DNA from: an uncultured Bacteroidales bacterium
GTDB taxonomy: Bacteria; Bacteroidota; Bacteroidia; Bacteroidales; Tenuifilaceae
Length of the DNA stretch: 63,039 bases
NCBI GenBank assembly: GCA_937926785.1
Contig: CALBBQ010000031.1
Coordinates: forward strand, 1-63,039
Reading direction: 5' to 3'
Part shown: piece by piece, positions 27,827 to 36,253 of the stretch
Numbering within the stretch: the first letter of the stretch is position 1
Layout: the number at the start of each line of letters is the position of its first letter
Made by a program: the position numbers and the translations under genes
The notes under the pieces: generated by a model
Seen by the model: only the letters and a program-made list of their open reading frames with translations
What the model was told of the DNA's origin: nothing
Database searches by the model: none

Positions 27827-28975
27827 ATGGAAGTAATTGATATTCTTGTAGTAGATGATGAACCTGGAATTCGTTCGGGTGTAACCCGTATTCTGAGAAA
27901 TTTCACCGTAAGCTACCCCTTTCTGGAGGATGATATCGGTTTTAACGTGATTGAAGCCTCAACAGGAGAGGAGGCTATCGAGATCATTTCTAAATCAACC
28001 CCTGCTATCGCCCTGCTCGATAACAAGCTGCCGGGTATTCAGGGGGTCGAGGTTCTCCAGTTCATCAATAGTAACCATCCCGAAATACTGGTGATGATGA
28101 TCACCTCATACGCCTCGCTCGATTTGGCAGTAAAAGCCACCAACATTGGTGCCTACGATTTTGTTCCCAAGCCTTTCACCCCACAGGAGCTAAAATCGTC
28201 AATTGAGAATATCACAAAGCACTACTTCCTGCGTCGGATGACGCGAAAGCTTCACCGAGAAGGGAAACAGGTAAGGTTTCAGTTCCTGACCGTCCTCTCG
28301 CATGAGCTCAAAGCTCCACTCAATGCAATAGAAGGATACCTCAGGATGATGCAGGAGAAGCAAGCCGGCGAAAGTATCGATAGCTACATGGAGTTCATCG
28401 ATCGCTCGCTGTCGCGTATTCAATCCATGCGCACCCTGATAATGGACCTACTTGACCTTACCCACATTGAATCCGGAAAACGGCAGCGAACCCTACGAGA
28501 AATTGACCTGACCCTTGTAGCCCGTTCTGCCATTGAAACCATGACACCCCTGGCCATACAACGCGATATATCGCTTACGCTCGATGGCACAGAATCGGTA
28601 GTCATGCTCGCCGACTCCGACGATATGGAGATTCTGTTCAATAATCTTATATCTAATGCGGTCAAGTATAACCGTCAGGGAGGGTGGGTTAAGTGTAGTA
28701 TCAGCAAAACTACTGATTCGGTTGAGGTTCGTGTATCCGATTCCGGTATAGGTATTGAATCAAACGACATTCCAAAACTTTTTCAAGAGTTCTCGCGCAT
28801 CAAAAATCCTTTGTGTAAAAATGTAACGGGTAGCGGTTTGGGTCTTTCAATTGTTAAGCGAATTGCCGATATGTACAGCGCTACCATCAAAGTCGATAGC
28901 CAAGCGGGGGTTGGCTCTACCTTTACCGTAAAGTTCCCGACAATTAATTCCGCTTCTTTGAATGATGGCATATAG
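27827..28975 (+). CDS. Receiver-histidine kinase (REC-HisKA-HATPase)
   Basis: This 382-residue soluble kinase carries its receiver at the N-terminus: D10/D11 and D65 (ALLDNKLPG). The HisKA motif is LSHELKAPLNAIEGYL with H159, followed by HATPase boxes NNLISNAVKYN, DSGIGIES and GSGLGLSIVKR. The order is the reverse of ordinary hybrid kinases. It suggests a kinase whose own activity is set by phosphorylation, probably by the hydrogenase-kinase upstream. It is last in the rightward operon. No DNA-binding output is present here, so the final regulator must be elsewhere. Confidence 0.9.
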   Translation: MEVIDILVVDDEPGIRSGVTRILRNFTVSYPFLEDDIGFNVIEASTGEEAIEIISKSTPAIALLDNKLPGIQGVEVLQFINSNHPEILVMMITSYASLDLAVKATNIGAYDFVPKPFTPQELKSSIENITKHYFLRRMTRKLHREGKQVRFQFLTVLSHELKAPLNAIEGYLRMMQEKQAGESIDSYMEFIDRSLSRIQSMRTLIMDLLDLTHIESGKRQRTLREIDLTLVARSAIETMTPLAIQRDISLTLDGTESVVMLADSDDMEILFNNLISNAVKYNRQGGWVKCSISKTTDSVEVRVSDSGIGIESNDIPKLFQEFSRIKNPLCKNVTGSGLGLSIVKRIADMYSATIKVDSQAGVGSTFTVKFPTINSASLNDGI

Positions 28976-28994
28976 GCTAGTTTGAAACATGCGC

Positions 28995-29025
28995 TTGTTT
29001 TCTAAAAAAAAGTTGAATAGATTTG
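28995..29025 (+). promoter_or_regulatory. Promoter of rex
   Basis: TTG at 28995-28997 and TAGATTTG at 29018-29025 are separated by 20 bases, matching the Bacteroidota -33/-7 pattern. Transcription should start near 29032, 20 bases before the rex ATG. I see no NTGTT-N8-AACAA site here, so autoregulation is not evident. Confidence 0.6.
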
Positions 29026-29051
29026 TGTTGTATTGACAGAAACGGAAATGT

Positions 29052-29687
29052 ATGAATACAGCGAACCTCCCTGAAAAGACGGTGGAGCGTTTAAGCGAGT
29101 ACCGCCGAACCCTTCTTAACTGCCTGGCAAAAGGGAAAACCCATATTTATTCCCATGAACTGGCCGGTTTGCATAATATCACTGCAGTGCAGGTTCGGCG
29201 CGACTTAATGCTCATTGGCTATTCCAGCATGAAGAAAAAAGGGTACGATGCTCAGGAACTGGTCAGGGTTATTGGCGATATCGTTGATCACGAAATCGGA
29301 CTGAACGTGGCTGTTATTGGAATGGGGAACCTTGGCCGGGCAATCACCACCTACTTCAACGGTAAGCGTCCTAAGCTAAACATTGTTGCAGCTTTTGATA
29401 TCGATCCAAACAAGGTGAACCGTGTCATTGCAGGGGTTAACTGTTACCATATCAAGGAACTTCCTGATGTTATCACTCGTAACGACATATCCATCGCCAT
29501 CATTTCCTCGCCACCCGATTCTGCCCCCCAAGTTGCCGAGCAGCTTGTGGCTGCAGGAATAAAAGGCATTCTTAATTTTACCACAGTACCCCTAGTAGTT
29601 CCGGACACAGTTTATCTTGAGGAGTACGATATGATTACTTCCATGGAAAAGGTGGCTTACTTCGTGAAAACCCGCTATGCCAAATAG
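29052..29687 (+). CDS. rex: Redox-sensing transcriptional repressor Rex
   Basis: This 211-residue regulator reads the NADH/NAD+ ratio. The N-terminal winged helix (about 1-80) includes LAGLHNITAVQVRRDLMLIG. The Rossmann domain has VAVIGMGNLGRAI, and a C-terminal helix supports domain-swapped dimers. NADH binding releases it from DNA. Three candidate operators in this island (20905, 21081, 30699) share its usual 18-base form. It overlaps the longest possible ribF frame by a few bases, so rex and ribF are probably one unit. Confidence 0.96.
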   Translation: MNTANLPEKTVERLSEYRRTLLNCLAKGKTHIYSHELAGLHNITAVQVRRDLMLIGYSSMKKKGYDAQELVRVIGDIVDHEIGLNVAVIGMGNLGRAITTYFNGKRPKLNIVAAFDIDPNKVNRVIAGVNCYHIKELPDVITRNDISIAIISSPPDSAPQVAEQLVAAGIKGILNFTTVPLVVPDTVYLEEYDMITSMEKVAYFVKTRYAK

Positions 29688-29700
29688 CTTACCTTACACC

Positions 29701-30645
29701 ATGCAGGTGCATTATGGTTTTGACAACATTAATACGATAAGGAATCCGGTTGTAACTACGGGTTCTTTCGACGGGGTTCATCTGGGGCATAAGGTAATCA
29801 TTAATAGAATAAACGAGATTGCTCGTAGCATTGGAGGCGAGTCCGTTCTTATTACCTTTTACCCGCACCCCCGCAAGGTGCTTTACCCCGAAACGGCCGG
29901 TAAAAACCTGATGTTTATACTCTCGCAACGCGAGAAGATTGAGTTGCTAAGCAAGACCGGCCTCGATCATCTTATCATTGTTAAGTTTACCCTTGAATTC
30001 TCAAAAATTTCATCGGTTCAGTTCATCCGAGATTTCTTAATCAGTAAGCTTAACGCCCGTTACATTGTGGTGGGCTTTAACCATCACTTTGGCCACAACC
30101 GCGAGGGCGATTACGAGGAGCTTAAGCAGCTTAGTTTGGCCTATAACTTCATGGTTGAGGAGATTCCCGAACAGGATATTCAACAGGAAACGGTCAGCTC
30201 AACAACCATCCGAAAAGCATTGCTCGAGGGGAAAATTCAGCGCGCAAACGCTTACCTGGATCACTACTACATGATAATTGGAGCATTGGGTAAGGGCTCC
30301 CATTTTTTTGCTGAAGTGGGCTTTCCAACTTTATCCGTTCAAATTGAAGAGGCAGGCAAGCTGATTCCCCCCGAAGGGGTTTACGCGGTCTCGTTGGAAT
30401 GGAACAATGCTGCATACCGGGCAATGGTGATTATCTGGTCCGATATCTCTGATGAAGTTACAAATCCAATGGTTTCACGTAATGTGGAGCTGCATATTCT
30501 GAACTTTGACGGTACACTCCACAGCAGCGATGCATACATCTATTTTCATAAGCAGGTGCAAGAGAAACTCGACATTACCGATAACCATAGCCTTCATCAT
30601 CAGCTTACCAATGCTGCTAAACAGGTTGATGAGTTAATTTACTAG
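29701..30645 (+). CDS. ribF: Bifunctional riboflavin kinase/FMN adenylyltransferase
   Basis: This enzyme makes FMN and FAD from riboflavin in the cytosol. The N-terminal nucleotidyltransferase half has TTGSFDGVHLGH, VGFNHHFGHNREG and SSTTIRKAL. The C-terminal riboflavin kinase half has GKGSHFFAEVGFPTLSV. I prefer the ATG at 29701 (314 residues) because family members begin with a sequence like MQVHYGF. An ATG at 29677, overlapping the end of rex, would add eight residues. FMN is the cofactor of HydB and of flavodoxin, so its place in the island is sensible. Confidence 0.95.
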   Translation: MQVHYGFDNINTIRNPVVTTGSFDGVHLGHKVIINRINEIARSIGGESVLITFYPHPRKVLYPETAGKNLMFILSQREKIELLSKTGLDHLIIVKFTLEFSKISSVQFIRDFLISKLNARYIVVGFNHHFGHNREGDYEELKQLSLAYNFMVEEIPEQDIQQETVSSTTIRKALLEGKIQRANAYLDHYYMIIGALGKGSHFFAEVGFPTLSVQIEEAGKLIPPEGVYAVSLEWNNAAYRAMVIIWSDISDEVTNPMVSRNVELHILNFDGTLHSSDAYIYFHKQVQEKLDITDNHSLHHQLTNAAKQVDELIY

Positions 30646-30687
30646 CAATGCTGATATATATCATTTCGTCATAATGTCTTTTTAATG

Positions 30688-30695
30688 TATCTTTG
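30688..30695 (+). promoter_or_regulatory. Promoter -7 box of the TM1266-like/hydG unit
   Basis: TATCTTTG matches TAnnTTTG. A weaker TTCG lies 19 bases upstream in the -33 position. Transcription should begin near 30702, inside the Rex-like site at 30699-30718, which fits repression at the start point. Confidence 0.55.
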
Positions 30696-30698
30696 CTT

Positions 30699-30718
30699 AG
30701 TGTTTTTCGTATAACAAT
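30699..30718. promoter_or_regulatory. Putative Rex operator before the TM1266-like/hydG unit
   Basis: The 20-mer AGTGTTTTTCGTATAACAAT differs from the hydC site by one base in the 6-base arms, with the same eight-base spacer. It overlaps the predicted transcription start. It would place the hydrogenase maturase under the same redox control as the structural genes. Confidence 0.6.
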
Positions 30719-30726
30719 AGTGATTT

Positions 30727-30803
30727 GAAAATCCTGCATCTGAGGTAGGTGAACCTTCGTTACCAAGGATTCAGAAAAAATGAGTCTGATCCAAAGGAGT
30801 TAG
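30727..30803 (+). promoter_or_regulatory. Structured leader with a seven-codon upstream ORF
   Basis: The leader can fold: AATCCT (from 30730) pairs with AGGATT (to 30771), and GGTA with TACC inside. A mini-ORF at 30780-30803 encodes MSLIQRS and ends four bases before the regulator's ATG at 30808. The octamer AGTCTGAT occurs twice, at the mini-ORF start and over the main start. AAGGAG inside the mini-ORF lies nine bases before the ATG, a Shine-Dalgarno-like element that is unusual in this phylum. I do not recognise a known riboswitch class. A regulatory role is plausible only. Confidence 0.4.
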
Positions 30804-30807
30804 TCTG

Positions 30808-31056
30808 ATGGAAAAGAGAATCGGAGCGGCACTTATTCTTGTTGAGAATCGCGAGAGCGCAGCAAGGCTGAACCAAATCCTATCGGCTCATGCCGATGTG
30901 ATTATTGCCCGGCAGGGTATACCACTTCAGCAACGGGGTATCAGCGTAATATCGCTTGTAGTGGAGGGTACAACCGACCAGATCGGCGCCCTAACCGGCC
31001 CAATCGGTAAGCTCGATGGGGTTCAGGTGAAAACTCTGCTTCTGAAAGGTGCTTAA
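30808..31056 (+). CDS. TM1266-family putative iron-only hydrogenase system regulator
   Basis: This 82-residue protein is of the small ACT/NikR-C-like family named for Thermotoga TM1266, which occurs near [FeFe] hydrogenase genes (RIGAALILVENRESAARLNQ at the start, a GISVISLVVEGTTDQIGALTG stretch, GKLDGVQVKTLLLKG at the end). It has no DNA-binding domain of its own, so it is either a ligand-binding partner or acts by an unknown route. It is the first gene of a unit with hydG, 73 bases upstream of it. Confidence 0.85.
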   Translation: MEKRIGAALILVENRESAARLNQILSAHADVIIARQGIPLQQRGISVISLVVEGTTDQIGALTGPIGKLDGVQVKTLLLKGA

Positions 31057-31129
31057 CCTTTCCTTTATCATCTCTTTGTATCAGGCTCAGTATGGGTTTG
31101 ATGTGTAACATGCTAAATTATATTGAGCC

Positions 31130-32557
31130 ATGAAATTTAATCCTGAAAAGTACAGAATTCCCGATGAGCCCATGAAGCCTTTCATCGATGCCGATGAAAT
31201 TTGGGAGTATATTAACCATGCAAAGCCCACCAAGGAGCGTGTTCGCGAAATTATAGCCAAATCGCTCGATAAGAATCGGCTTAACCTTGATGAGGTAGCT
31301 ACTCTTGTTAATACGACCGATCCGGAGCTGGTTGAGGAGATCCTGCAAGGGGCTCGTACGCTTAAGGAGCGTATCTACGGGAATCGTATTGTGTTGTTCG
31401 CCCCTCTTTACATTGGGAATAAGTGTACCAATAACTGCCAGTACTGTGGTTTTAGAGCAGAGAACAAGAATGCGCTACGGATGACCCTCTCCGATGAGGA
31501 GATCGTTCAGGAGGTTGAAGCCCTGGAAGATAATGGCCAAAAACGTTTGATTCTGGTGTACGGTGAACACCCTCAGTACTCCGCTGAGTACATCGCCCAT
31601 ACTGTCAGACTTGTATATGGAGTTAAAAAGGCAAATGGTGAGATTCGACGGGTTAACATAAATGCTGCCCCATTGGATATTGAGGGTTTCCGTAAGGTAA
31701 AGGAGGCAGGTATTGGAACATACCAGATATTTCAGGAAACCTATCACCCTGAAGCCTACACGTGGTACCACCCTTCGGGTAAAAAGAAGGATTTTGAGTG
31801 GCGCCTTACCTCACTCGACCGTGCCCAGGAAGCCGGACTCGATGATGTTGGAATAGGAGCTTTGTTTGGCCTTTACGATTGGCGTTTCGAGGTTCTTGGA
31901 CTGGTTCGTCATACTAACCACCTGGAGGCATGCTACAACGTTGGGCCTCATACCATCTCATTCCCGCGTATCAAATCCGCTTCCGGATTAAATATTACCG
32001 ACAAGTACTTTGTATCCGACGATGATTTTGTCAAGTTGGTAGCAATTCTCAGGCTTGCCGTGCCCTACACGGGCATGATTCTTACAGCCCGCGAACCGGC
32101 AGATATCCGCAGGCAGGTTATTCAGTTCGGTGTGTCGCAAATTGATGGTGGTACTAAACTTGAACTGGGATCGTACCATACATCTAAAAATGAGCATCAG
32201 GACCTAAACAAGGAGCAGTTTGAGATTAACGATAACCGCTCCCTTGGCGAGATAATCGATGAGCTTATCGATCATAACTACATCCCCTCGTTTTGCACAG
32301 CTTGCTATCGTTTAGGGCGCACCGGTGAACATTTCATGGAATTTTCCGTCCCCGGATTTATCAAGCGCTACTGCACTCCAAATGCGCTGCTCACCCTTAC
32401 CGAGTACCTGGTTGACTATGCCAACACGGATGTTCAGCAAAAAGGCTATAAGCTGATTGAGAAAACCCTTGTAGATCTCGAAGGACATCAGAATACCGCT
32501 GAGATTCGTCGAAGAATTGAGCGCATCAAAGCAGGGGAGAGGGATTTGTATTTTTAA
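31130..32557 (+). CDS. hydG: [FeFe] hydrogenase maturase HydG
   Basis: HydG is a radical-SAM tyrosine lyase that produces CO and cyanide on an iron synthon for the H-cluster. This 475-residue protein has the radical-SAM CxxxCxxC motif at C99/C103/C106 (NKCTNNCQYCGF). The C-terminal auxiliary-cluster motif CX2CX22C is at C389/C392/C415 (CTACYRLGRTGEHFM). Both clusters should therefore assemble. The length is typical. The partner hydE lies at 40912 on the other strand; hydF was not found in the window. Confidence 0.97.
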   Translation: MKFNPEKYRIPDEPMKPFIDADEIWEYINHAKPTKERVREIIAKSLDKNRLNLDEVATLVNTTDPELVEEILQGARTLKERIYGNRIVLFAPLYIGNKCTNNCQYCGFRAENKNALRMTLSDEEIVQEVEALEDNGQKRLILVYGEHPQYSAEYIAHTVRLVYGVKKANGEIRRVNINAAPLDIEGFRKVKEAGIGTYQIFQETYHPEAYTWYHPSGKKKDFEWRLTSLDRAQEAGLDDVGIGALFGLYDWRFEVLGLVRHTNHLEACYNVGPHTISFPRIKSASGLNITDKYFVSDDDFVKLVAILRLAVPYTGMILTAREPADIRRQVIQFGVSQIDGGTKLELGSYHTSKNEHQDLNKEQFEINDNRSLGEIIDELIDHNYIPSFCTACYRLGRTGEHFMEFSVPGFIKRYCTPNALLTLTEYLVDYANTDVQQKGYKLIEKTLVDLEGHQNTAEIRRRIERIKAGERDLYF

Positions 32558-32581
32558 AGGTACTAACATCTGATCAAAACC

Positions 32582-32616
32582 AAGTCCTGTTTGAACTTTC
32601 AGCAGGGCTTTTTTAT
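32582..32616. terminator. Terminator after hydG
   Basis: An 8-base stem (AAGTCCTG with CAGGGCTT, one G-T pair) at 32582-32610 is followed by six T residues on the plus strand. A-rich sequence on the left gives partial function in the opposite direction. It overlaps the last codons of the convergent TPR gene. Confidence 0.75.
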
Positions 32617-34562
32617 TTCTTACAAAATCGTGCCACTACCTCCGATGCCTGGGCATTGCCCAGATCAACGGCTTTTCTCAGGTCCGAGCAGCCTTTTGAT
32701 GTTTCGTTGTTAATCAGGTAGAGCAAACCACGGTTGTACCATGCGCCATGAATCAGTTTATTTTGATTTATGGCATGGGTAAACCAGTCCAAAGCCTCGT
32801 TGTTGTTTTCGGCTAGCATGCACAAAACCCCAATGTTGTAGGGTATAATTCCCTCAAGTTCGTTTTCAGAGGCAACTCTTTTTAAATCGTTAATGGCATT
32901 GCTGTACGATTCGTTAATGTTTTGATTTTGCTTGCTACTCTTATTGTTTTGCTCATTTTTGTTTCTAAAGTTTGCGATGAACTGGGCCATTCTGATTTGA
33001 GTAAGCACACCAGTAAGCCTATTCAGCGTATTTAAGCTATCAACGTTTAGAACATCAGTGAGTTTTCTGAGTGCGAGTGTGTACTGGTTCTTCTGCATAT
33101 ACATCAATACAGAACAAATGCCAGAAATGGAGTCGTGGTTTATGATTTCAGGGATAGGACTTTGGCTTAGGCTGTCGTAGTCAAAATAGATGGTGTAGCT
33201 ATTACACCCCGTTGAGGCAAGAAGCTGCCTGATATTTGAACTTTGCCAGCTCCGGGGTTTTACATTTTGGGTGTAATCTATTTTAAGGGTTATAATGGGG
33301 TAAATTATGGTCAGTATTCTGCTACGAAGCTGCTCAGTGCTTATAGATGAAGTGATATCGAGTTCTTCCTCCAGAGAAAGCAGCCGTCTCAACTTTCCGG
33401 TGGAGTCAATCAGGGAGTTCAAATCGTTATCCGTCTTATTTCGGTACTGTTGCGCCAGCCTGTTGCCTTCGGCAAGGTCGGCTTCTGCGCCTCGTTTATC
33501 TCCCTTACTGGCTTTAATCTCCGCCCGGAGTAGGTAAGCATTGGCAAACTGTGGAAAAACCTCAATGGCCTTATTGATGGTTTCCATTGCCATTGATAAG
33601 TATCCGCGCTCATAGCGAATTGATGCAAGGTAGTAGTGAACCAAAACATTGGTTGGAATGATGGATGATAACCGGGTTAAATCGTCGATTGCAGATTCGG
33701 GATTTCCGGTTTCATAGTGTATAATCGCCCTGTTAAATAATGCAAGCGTGTTGCGATTTTCAATTTGTAGCACTTTGCTTAAATCGTCGAGTGCCCGGTT
33801 CAATTGCTTTTGGTAGTAGTAAACCAGCGCTCGGGTAAAGTAGGCCTGAGCAAGAGAACTATCAATTATGATGGCCTGGTTTAGATCATGTATGGCTAGC
33901 GTGAAGTTTTTCTGCTGAGCATAAAGTGCTCCTCTCCTGACATAGGGAACTGCGCTGAATGGGTTTAGGTTGATAGCCGTAGAGTAATCATTAATCGCAC
34001 CAGTGCTGTCGGATAGCATAAGACGAGTGGTGCCCCGGTTAAGCCAGGCATCGGGTATGCGCTCGTCAATGTTAATGACACGGTTAAATGCGGTGAGGGC
34101 ATCGTGGAACTTTTCCTGCTGGAACAGAATAACGCCATAGGTGAACAGGTACTGGGCTGAGTTTGGTCTGAGCTCTATGGCTTTCCTAATGGATTCGATG
34201 GCCTCGTCGTTCTGTCCGGTTTGCTGATAAAGCATGGCGTTATACTGGTAGGCCTGGGAAAAAAGTGGGTTTAGGCTCAGGCATTTGTTAAAATCGTTTT
34301 GTGCTCCGGGTAAATCGCCCTGATAATAACGGGCAACGCCCCGCAGAAACCATGCTTCGTGGATAGTTGAGTCGGCACCGATGAGGGTATTCAGAACTGG
34401 AATTGCTTCCTTGTAGTTGCCTTTTGAAATCAGCTCTTCACCTCTAAAGAAGAAGTATGGCTTATTAAACTGAGCCTTCGAGGTAAAATTACAAGTGGCA
34501 AGAATAAAAAAGAAGAATAAGGATATCGTTTTAACATTATGTAGAATAAGGTTGCTGGGCAT
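32613..34562 (-). CDS. Exported TPR-repeat protein
   Basis: This 649-residue protein has a hydrophobic signal segment near residues 12-30 (TISLFFFFILATCNF). About nine tetratricopeptide repeats follow (for example IPDAWLNRGTTRLMLSDSTG and AQAYFTRALVYYYQKQLNRA), with a less regular region around 380-520 and more TPRs at the end (HGAWYNRGLLYLINNETSKG). TPRs form protein-docking superhelices; partners are unknown. It lies just downstream of mtgA on the same strand (16 bases), so an envelope role is possible but unproven. Confidence 0.8.
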   Translation of the reverse strand: MPSNLILHNVKTISLFFFFILATCNFTSKAQFNKPYFFFRGEELISKGNYKEAIPVLNTLIGADSTIHEAWFLRGVARYYQGDLPGAQNDFNKCLSLNPLFSQAYQYNAMLYQQTGQNDEAIESIRKAIELRPNSAQYLFTYGVILFQQEKFHDALTAFNRVINIDERIPDAWLNRGTTRLMLSDSTGAINDYSTAINLNPFSAVPYVRRGALYAQQKNFTLAIHDLNQAIIIDSSLAQAYFTRALVYYYQKQLNRALDDLSKVLQIENRNTLALFNRAIIHYETGNPESAIDDLTRLSSIIPTNVLVHYYLASIRYERGYLSMAMETINKAIEVFPQFANAYLLRAEIKASKGDKRGAEADLAEGNRLAQQYRNKTDNDLNSLIDSTGKLRRLLSLEEELDITSSISTEQLRSRILTIIYPIITLKIDYTQNVKPRSWQSSNIRQLLASTGCNSYTIYFDYDSLSQSPIPEIINHDSISGICSVLMYMQKNQYTLALRKLTDVLNVDSLNTLNRLTGVLTQIRMAQFIANFRNKNEQNNKSSKQNQNINESYSNAINDLKRVASENELEGIIPYNIGVLCMLAENNNEALDWFTHAINQNKLIHGAWYNRGLLYLINNETSKGCSDLRKAVDLGNAQASEVVARFCKK

Positions 34563-34578
34563 GGATAAGTGATTACGA

Positions 34579-35301
34579 TTATTCTTTCTGTTTTAGGTTG
34601 ATACTGCCAATATTATACATGTTCCATAGTATTTTACGTTGATAGCTGACCATGTAGCTGCTGGGTTTGGCAGGGTTACGCTTTGCCGGCGCCGGAAGGG
34701 TAGTGGCTATCATTGCTGCCTCATAGCGGGTTAGCTGCAGTGCCGATTTTTTGTAATACTCCCTGGCTGCTGCCTCAACGCCGTAGATACCCTTTCCCAT
34801 TTCGGCTACGTTCAGGTAAACCTCCATAATCCGCTCTTTACTCCAAAACGTTTCGATTAAAACGGTAAAATAGGCTTCTAGCCCTTTTCTCACCCATGAA
34901 CGTTTGGGCCAAAGAAACACATTTTTTGCCGTTTGCTGCGAAATAGTACTTGCACCTCGAAGTTTCTTGCCCTTTTGGTTATACTTTCTTGCTTTTTTTA
35001 TCGATTCCCAATCGAAACCGTTGTGTTCCATGAACTTGTTATCTTCTGCAGCACAAACGGCCAGAACCATATTGGGAGAAATCTCATCGATGCGAACCCA
35101 GCGTTGCTTTAGTGTACCAACACCGCCCTTATCTTCAGGTAAGTGGAATTTCAGAACCATTAGCCAGGTGTACCCAGGGTTTATATATGAAAAAATCCAG
35201 GTAGAAATCAATGTAATGCTAAAAAAAAGAATAGCTGAAATAACAAAAACGCGTACCAGCTTTTTATACCATCTGTTATTATTTTCGGAGCGGTGTTGCA
35301 T
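34579..35301 (-). CDS. mtgA: Monofunctional peptidoglycan glycosyltransferase MtgA
   Basis: This GT51 enzyme polymerises lipid II into glycan strands. It is a 240-residue protein with one N-terminal membrane anchor (about 17-37). It shows the family motifs AAEDNKFMEHNGFD (catalytic Glu), RGASTISQQTAKNVFLWP and KERIMEVYLNVAEMGKGIYG. There is no transpeptidase domain, which defines the monofunctional class. It is divergent from the M48 protease at 35409. Confidence 0.96.
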   Translation of the reverse strand: MQHRSENNNRWYKKLVRVFVISAILFFSITLISTWIFSYINPGYTWLMVLKFHLPEDKGGVGTLKQRWVRIDEISPNMVLAVCAAEDNKFMEHNGFDWESIKKARKYNQKGKKLRGASTISQQTAKNVFLWPKRSWVRKGLEAYFTVLIETFWSKERIMEVYLNVAEMGKGIYGVEAAAREYYKKSALQLTRYEAAMIATTLPAPAKRNPAKPSSYMVSYQRKILWNMYNIGSINLKQKE

Positions 35302-35408
35302 TTATTAAAATATTGCAGTTGCTAAGATATTAATTTTGTCAAATCTATTAATTTTGTTTACTCCAGAGTGGGTAGGATTTTGTTTGAAAATTCTAAAAAA
35401 GGTTGGTT

Positions 35409-36197
35409 ATGAGACGATTGCTTCCGGTTTTATTAAGTTTAGTGCTGCTGAGCGGCTGCTCCGACGATGGTATTAATTTCTTCACTCTTGACCAGGATGT
35501 ACAATTTGGCGCGCAGCTCGATTCGGCAATTATGGCTAATCCTGGCGAATACCCAATTCTTGACCCGGTTCAGTACTCTGCTGCGTATGACCATATCAAT
35601 CGGATTATGAATTCTATTCTGCAGTCTAATGATTTGCGGTATTCCAAGACTTTCCCCTGGCAGGTAAAGATAATCCGAAACGATGAGGTGCTGAACGCAT
35701 TTGCTGCCCCGGGTGGGTACATGTATTTTTATACGGGGCTCATTAAATTTCTCGATAACGAAGCACAGCTGGCAGGTGTTATGGCCCATGAGATAGCCCA
35801 TGCCGATAGGCGCCATAGCACGCAGATGCTTACTCGTCAGTATGGCTTTAGCATGCTACTTTCAATAGTAATGGGCGATAACCCCACTATGCTTGAGCAG
35901 ATTCTTGCTCAACTGGCAATGGGTGGAACCATGCTCAAGTACAGCCGCGATAACGAGTACGAAGCCGATAAGTATGCTGTAACTTACCTGTACGATACCG
36001 ATTACCATCCGCGCGAGCTGGCCGGATTTTTTGAGAAGATGTTGGGTTCAACCCAAAAAATCCCTGAGTTCTTAAGCACTCACCCCTCGGACGAGAATAG
36101 AATTAAGAATATTGAGGATGTGTGGAAAAGCTTGGGCAGCAAGGTGGGAAATACCTACGTGGACCGTTACCAAAATTTTAAGAATACACTTCCCTGA
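35409..36197 (+). CDS. M48-family metalloprotease lipoprotein
   Basis: This 262-residue envelope protease has a lipoprotein signal (LLSLVLLSGCSDDG). The zinc site HEIAH (VMAHEIAHADRRH) and downstream NEYEADKYAV supply the third ligand, as in BepA/LoiP-type proteins. BepA-like enzymes degrade or assist folding of outer-membrane proteins; the substrate here is unknown. I use the ATG at 35409, because the frame upstream to 35403 begins only with TTG. Confidence 0.93.
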   Translation: MRRLLPVLLSLVLLSGCSDDGINFFTLDQDVQFGAQLDSAIMANPGEYPILDPVQYSAAYDHINRIMNSILQSNDLRYSKTFPWQVKIIRNDEVLNAFAAPGGYMYFYTGLIKFLDNEAQLAGVMAHEIAHADRRHSTQMLTRQYGFSMLLSIVMGDNPTMLEQILAQLAMGGTMLKYSRDNEYEADKYAVTYLYDTDYHPRELAGFFEKMLGSTQKIPEFLSTHPSDENRIKNIEDVWKSLGSKVGNTYVDRYQNFKNTLP

Positions 36198-36216
36198 CAC
36201 TTCGAAATATCTAAAC

Positions 36217-36250
36217 AAAGAAGAGCCTCTTTCAAGAGGCTCTTTTTTAT
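36217..36250. terminator. Bidirectional terminator
   Basis: A perfect 10-base stem (AAGAGCCTCT with AGAGGCTCTT) encloses a four-base loop TTCA. A residues precede it and a T-run follows. It separates the M48 protease gene from the convergent flavodoxin gene. Confidence 0.92.
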
Positions 36251-36253
36251 TTG

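Noticed and set aside
30727..30803. TPP or other known riboswitch before the TM1266-like gene
   Set aside because: CTGAGG recalls a TPP fragment, but the remaining conserved helices and the second half of that class are missing.
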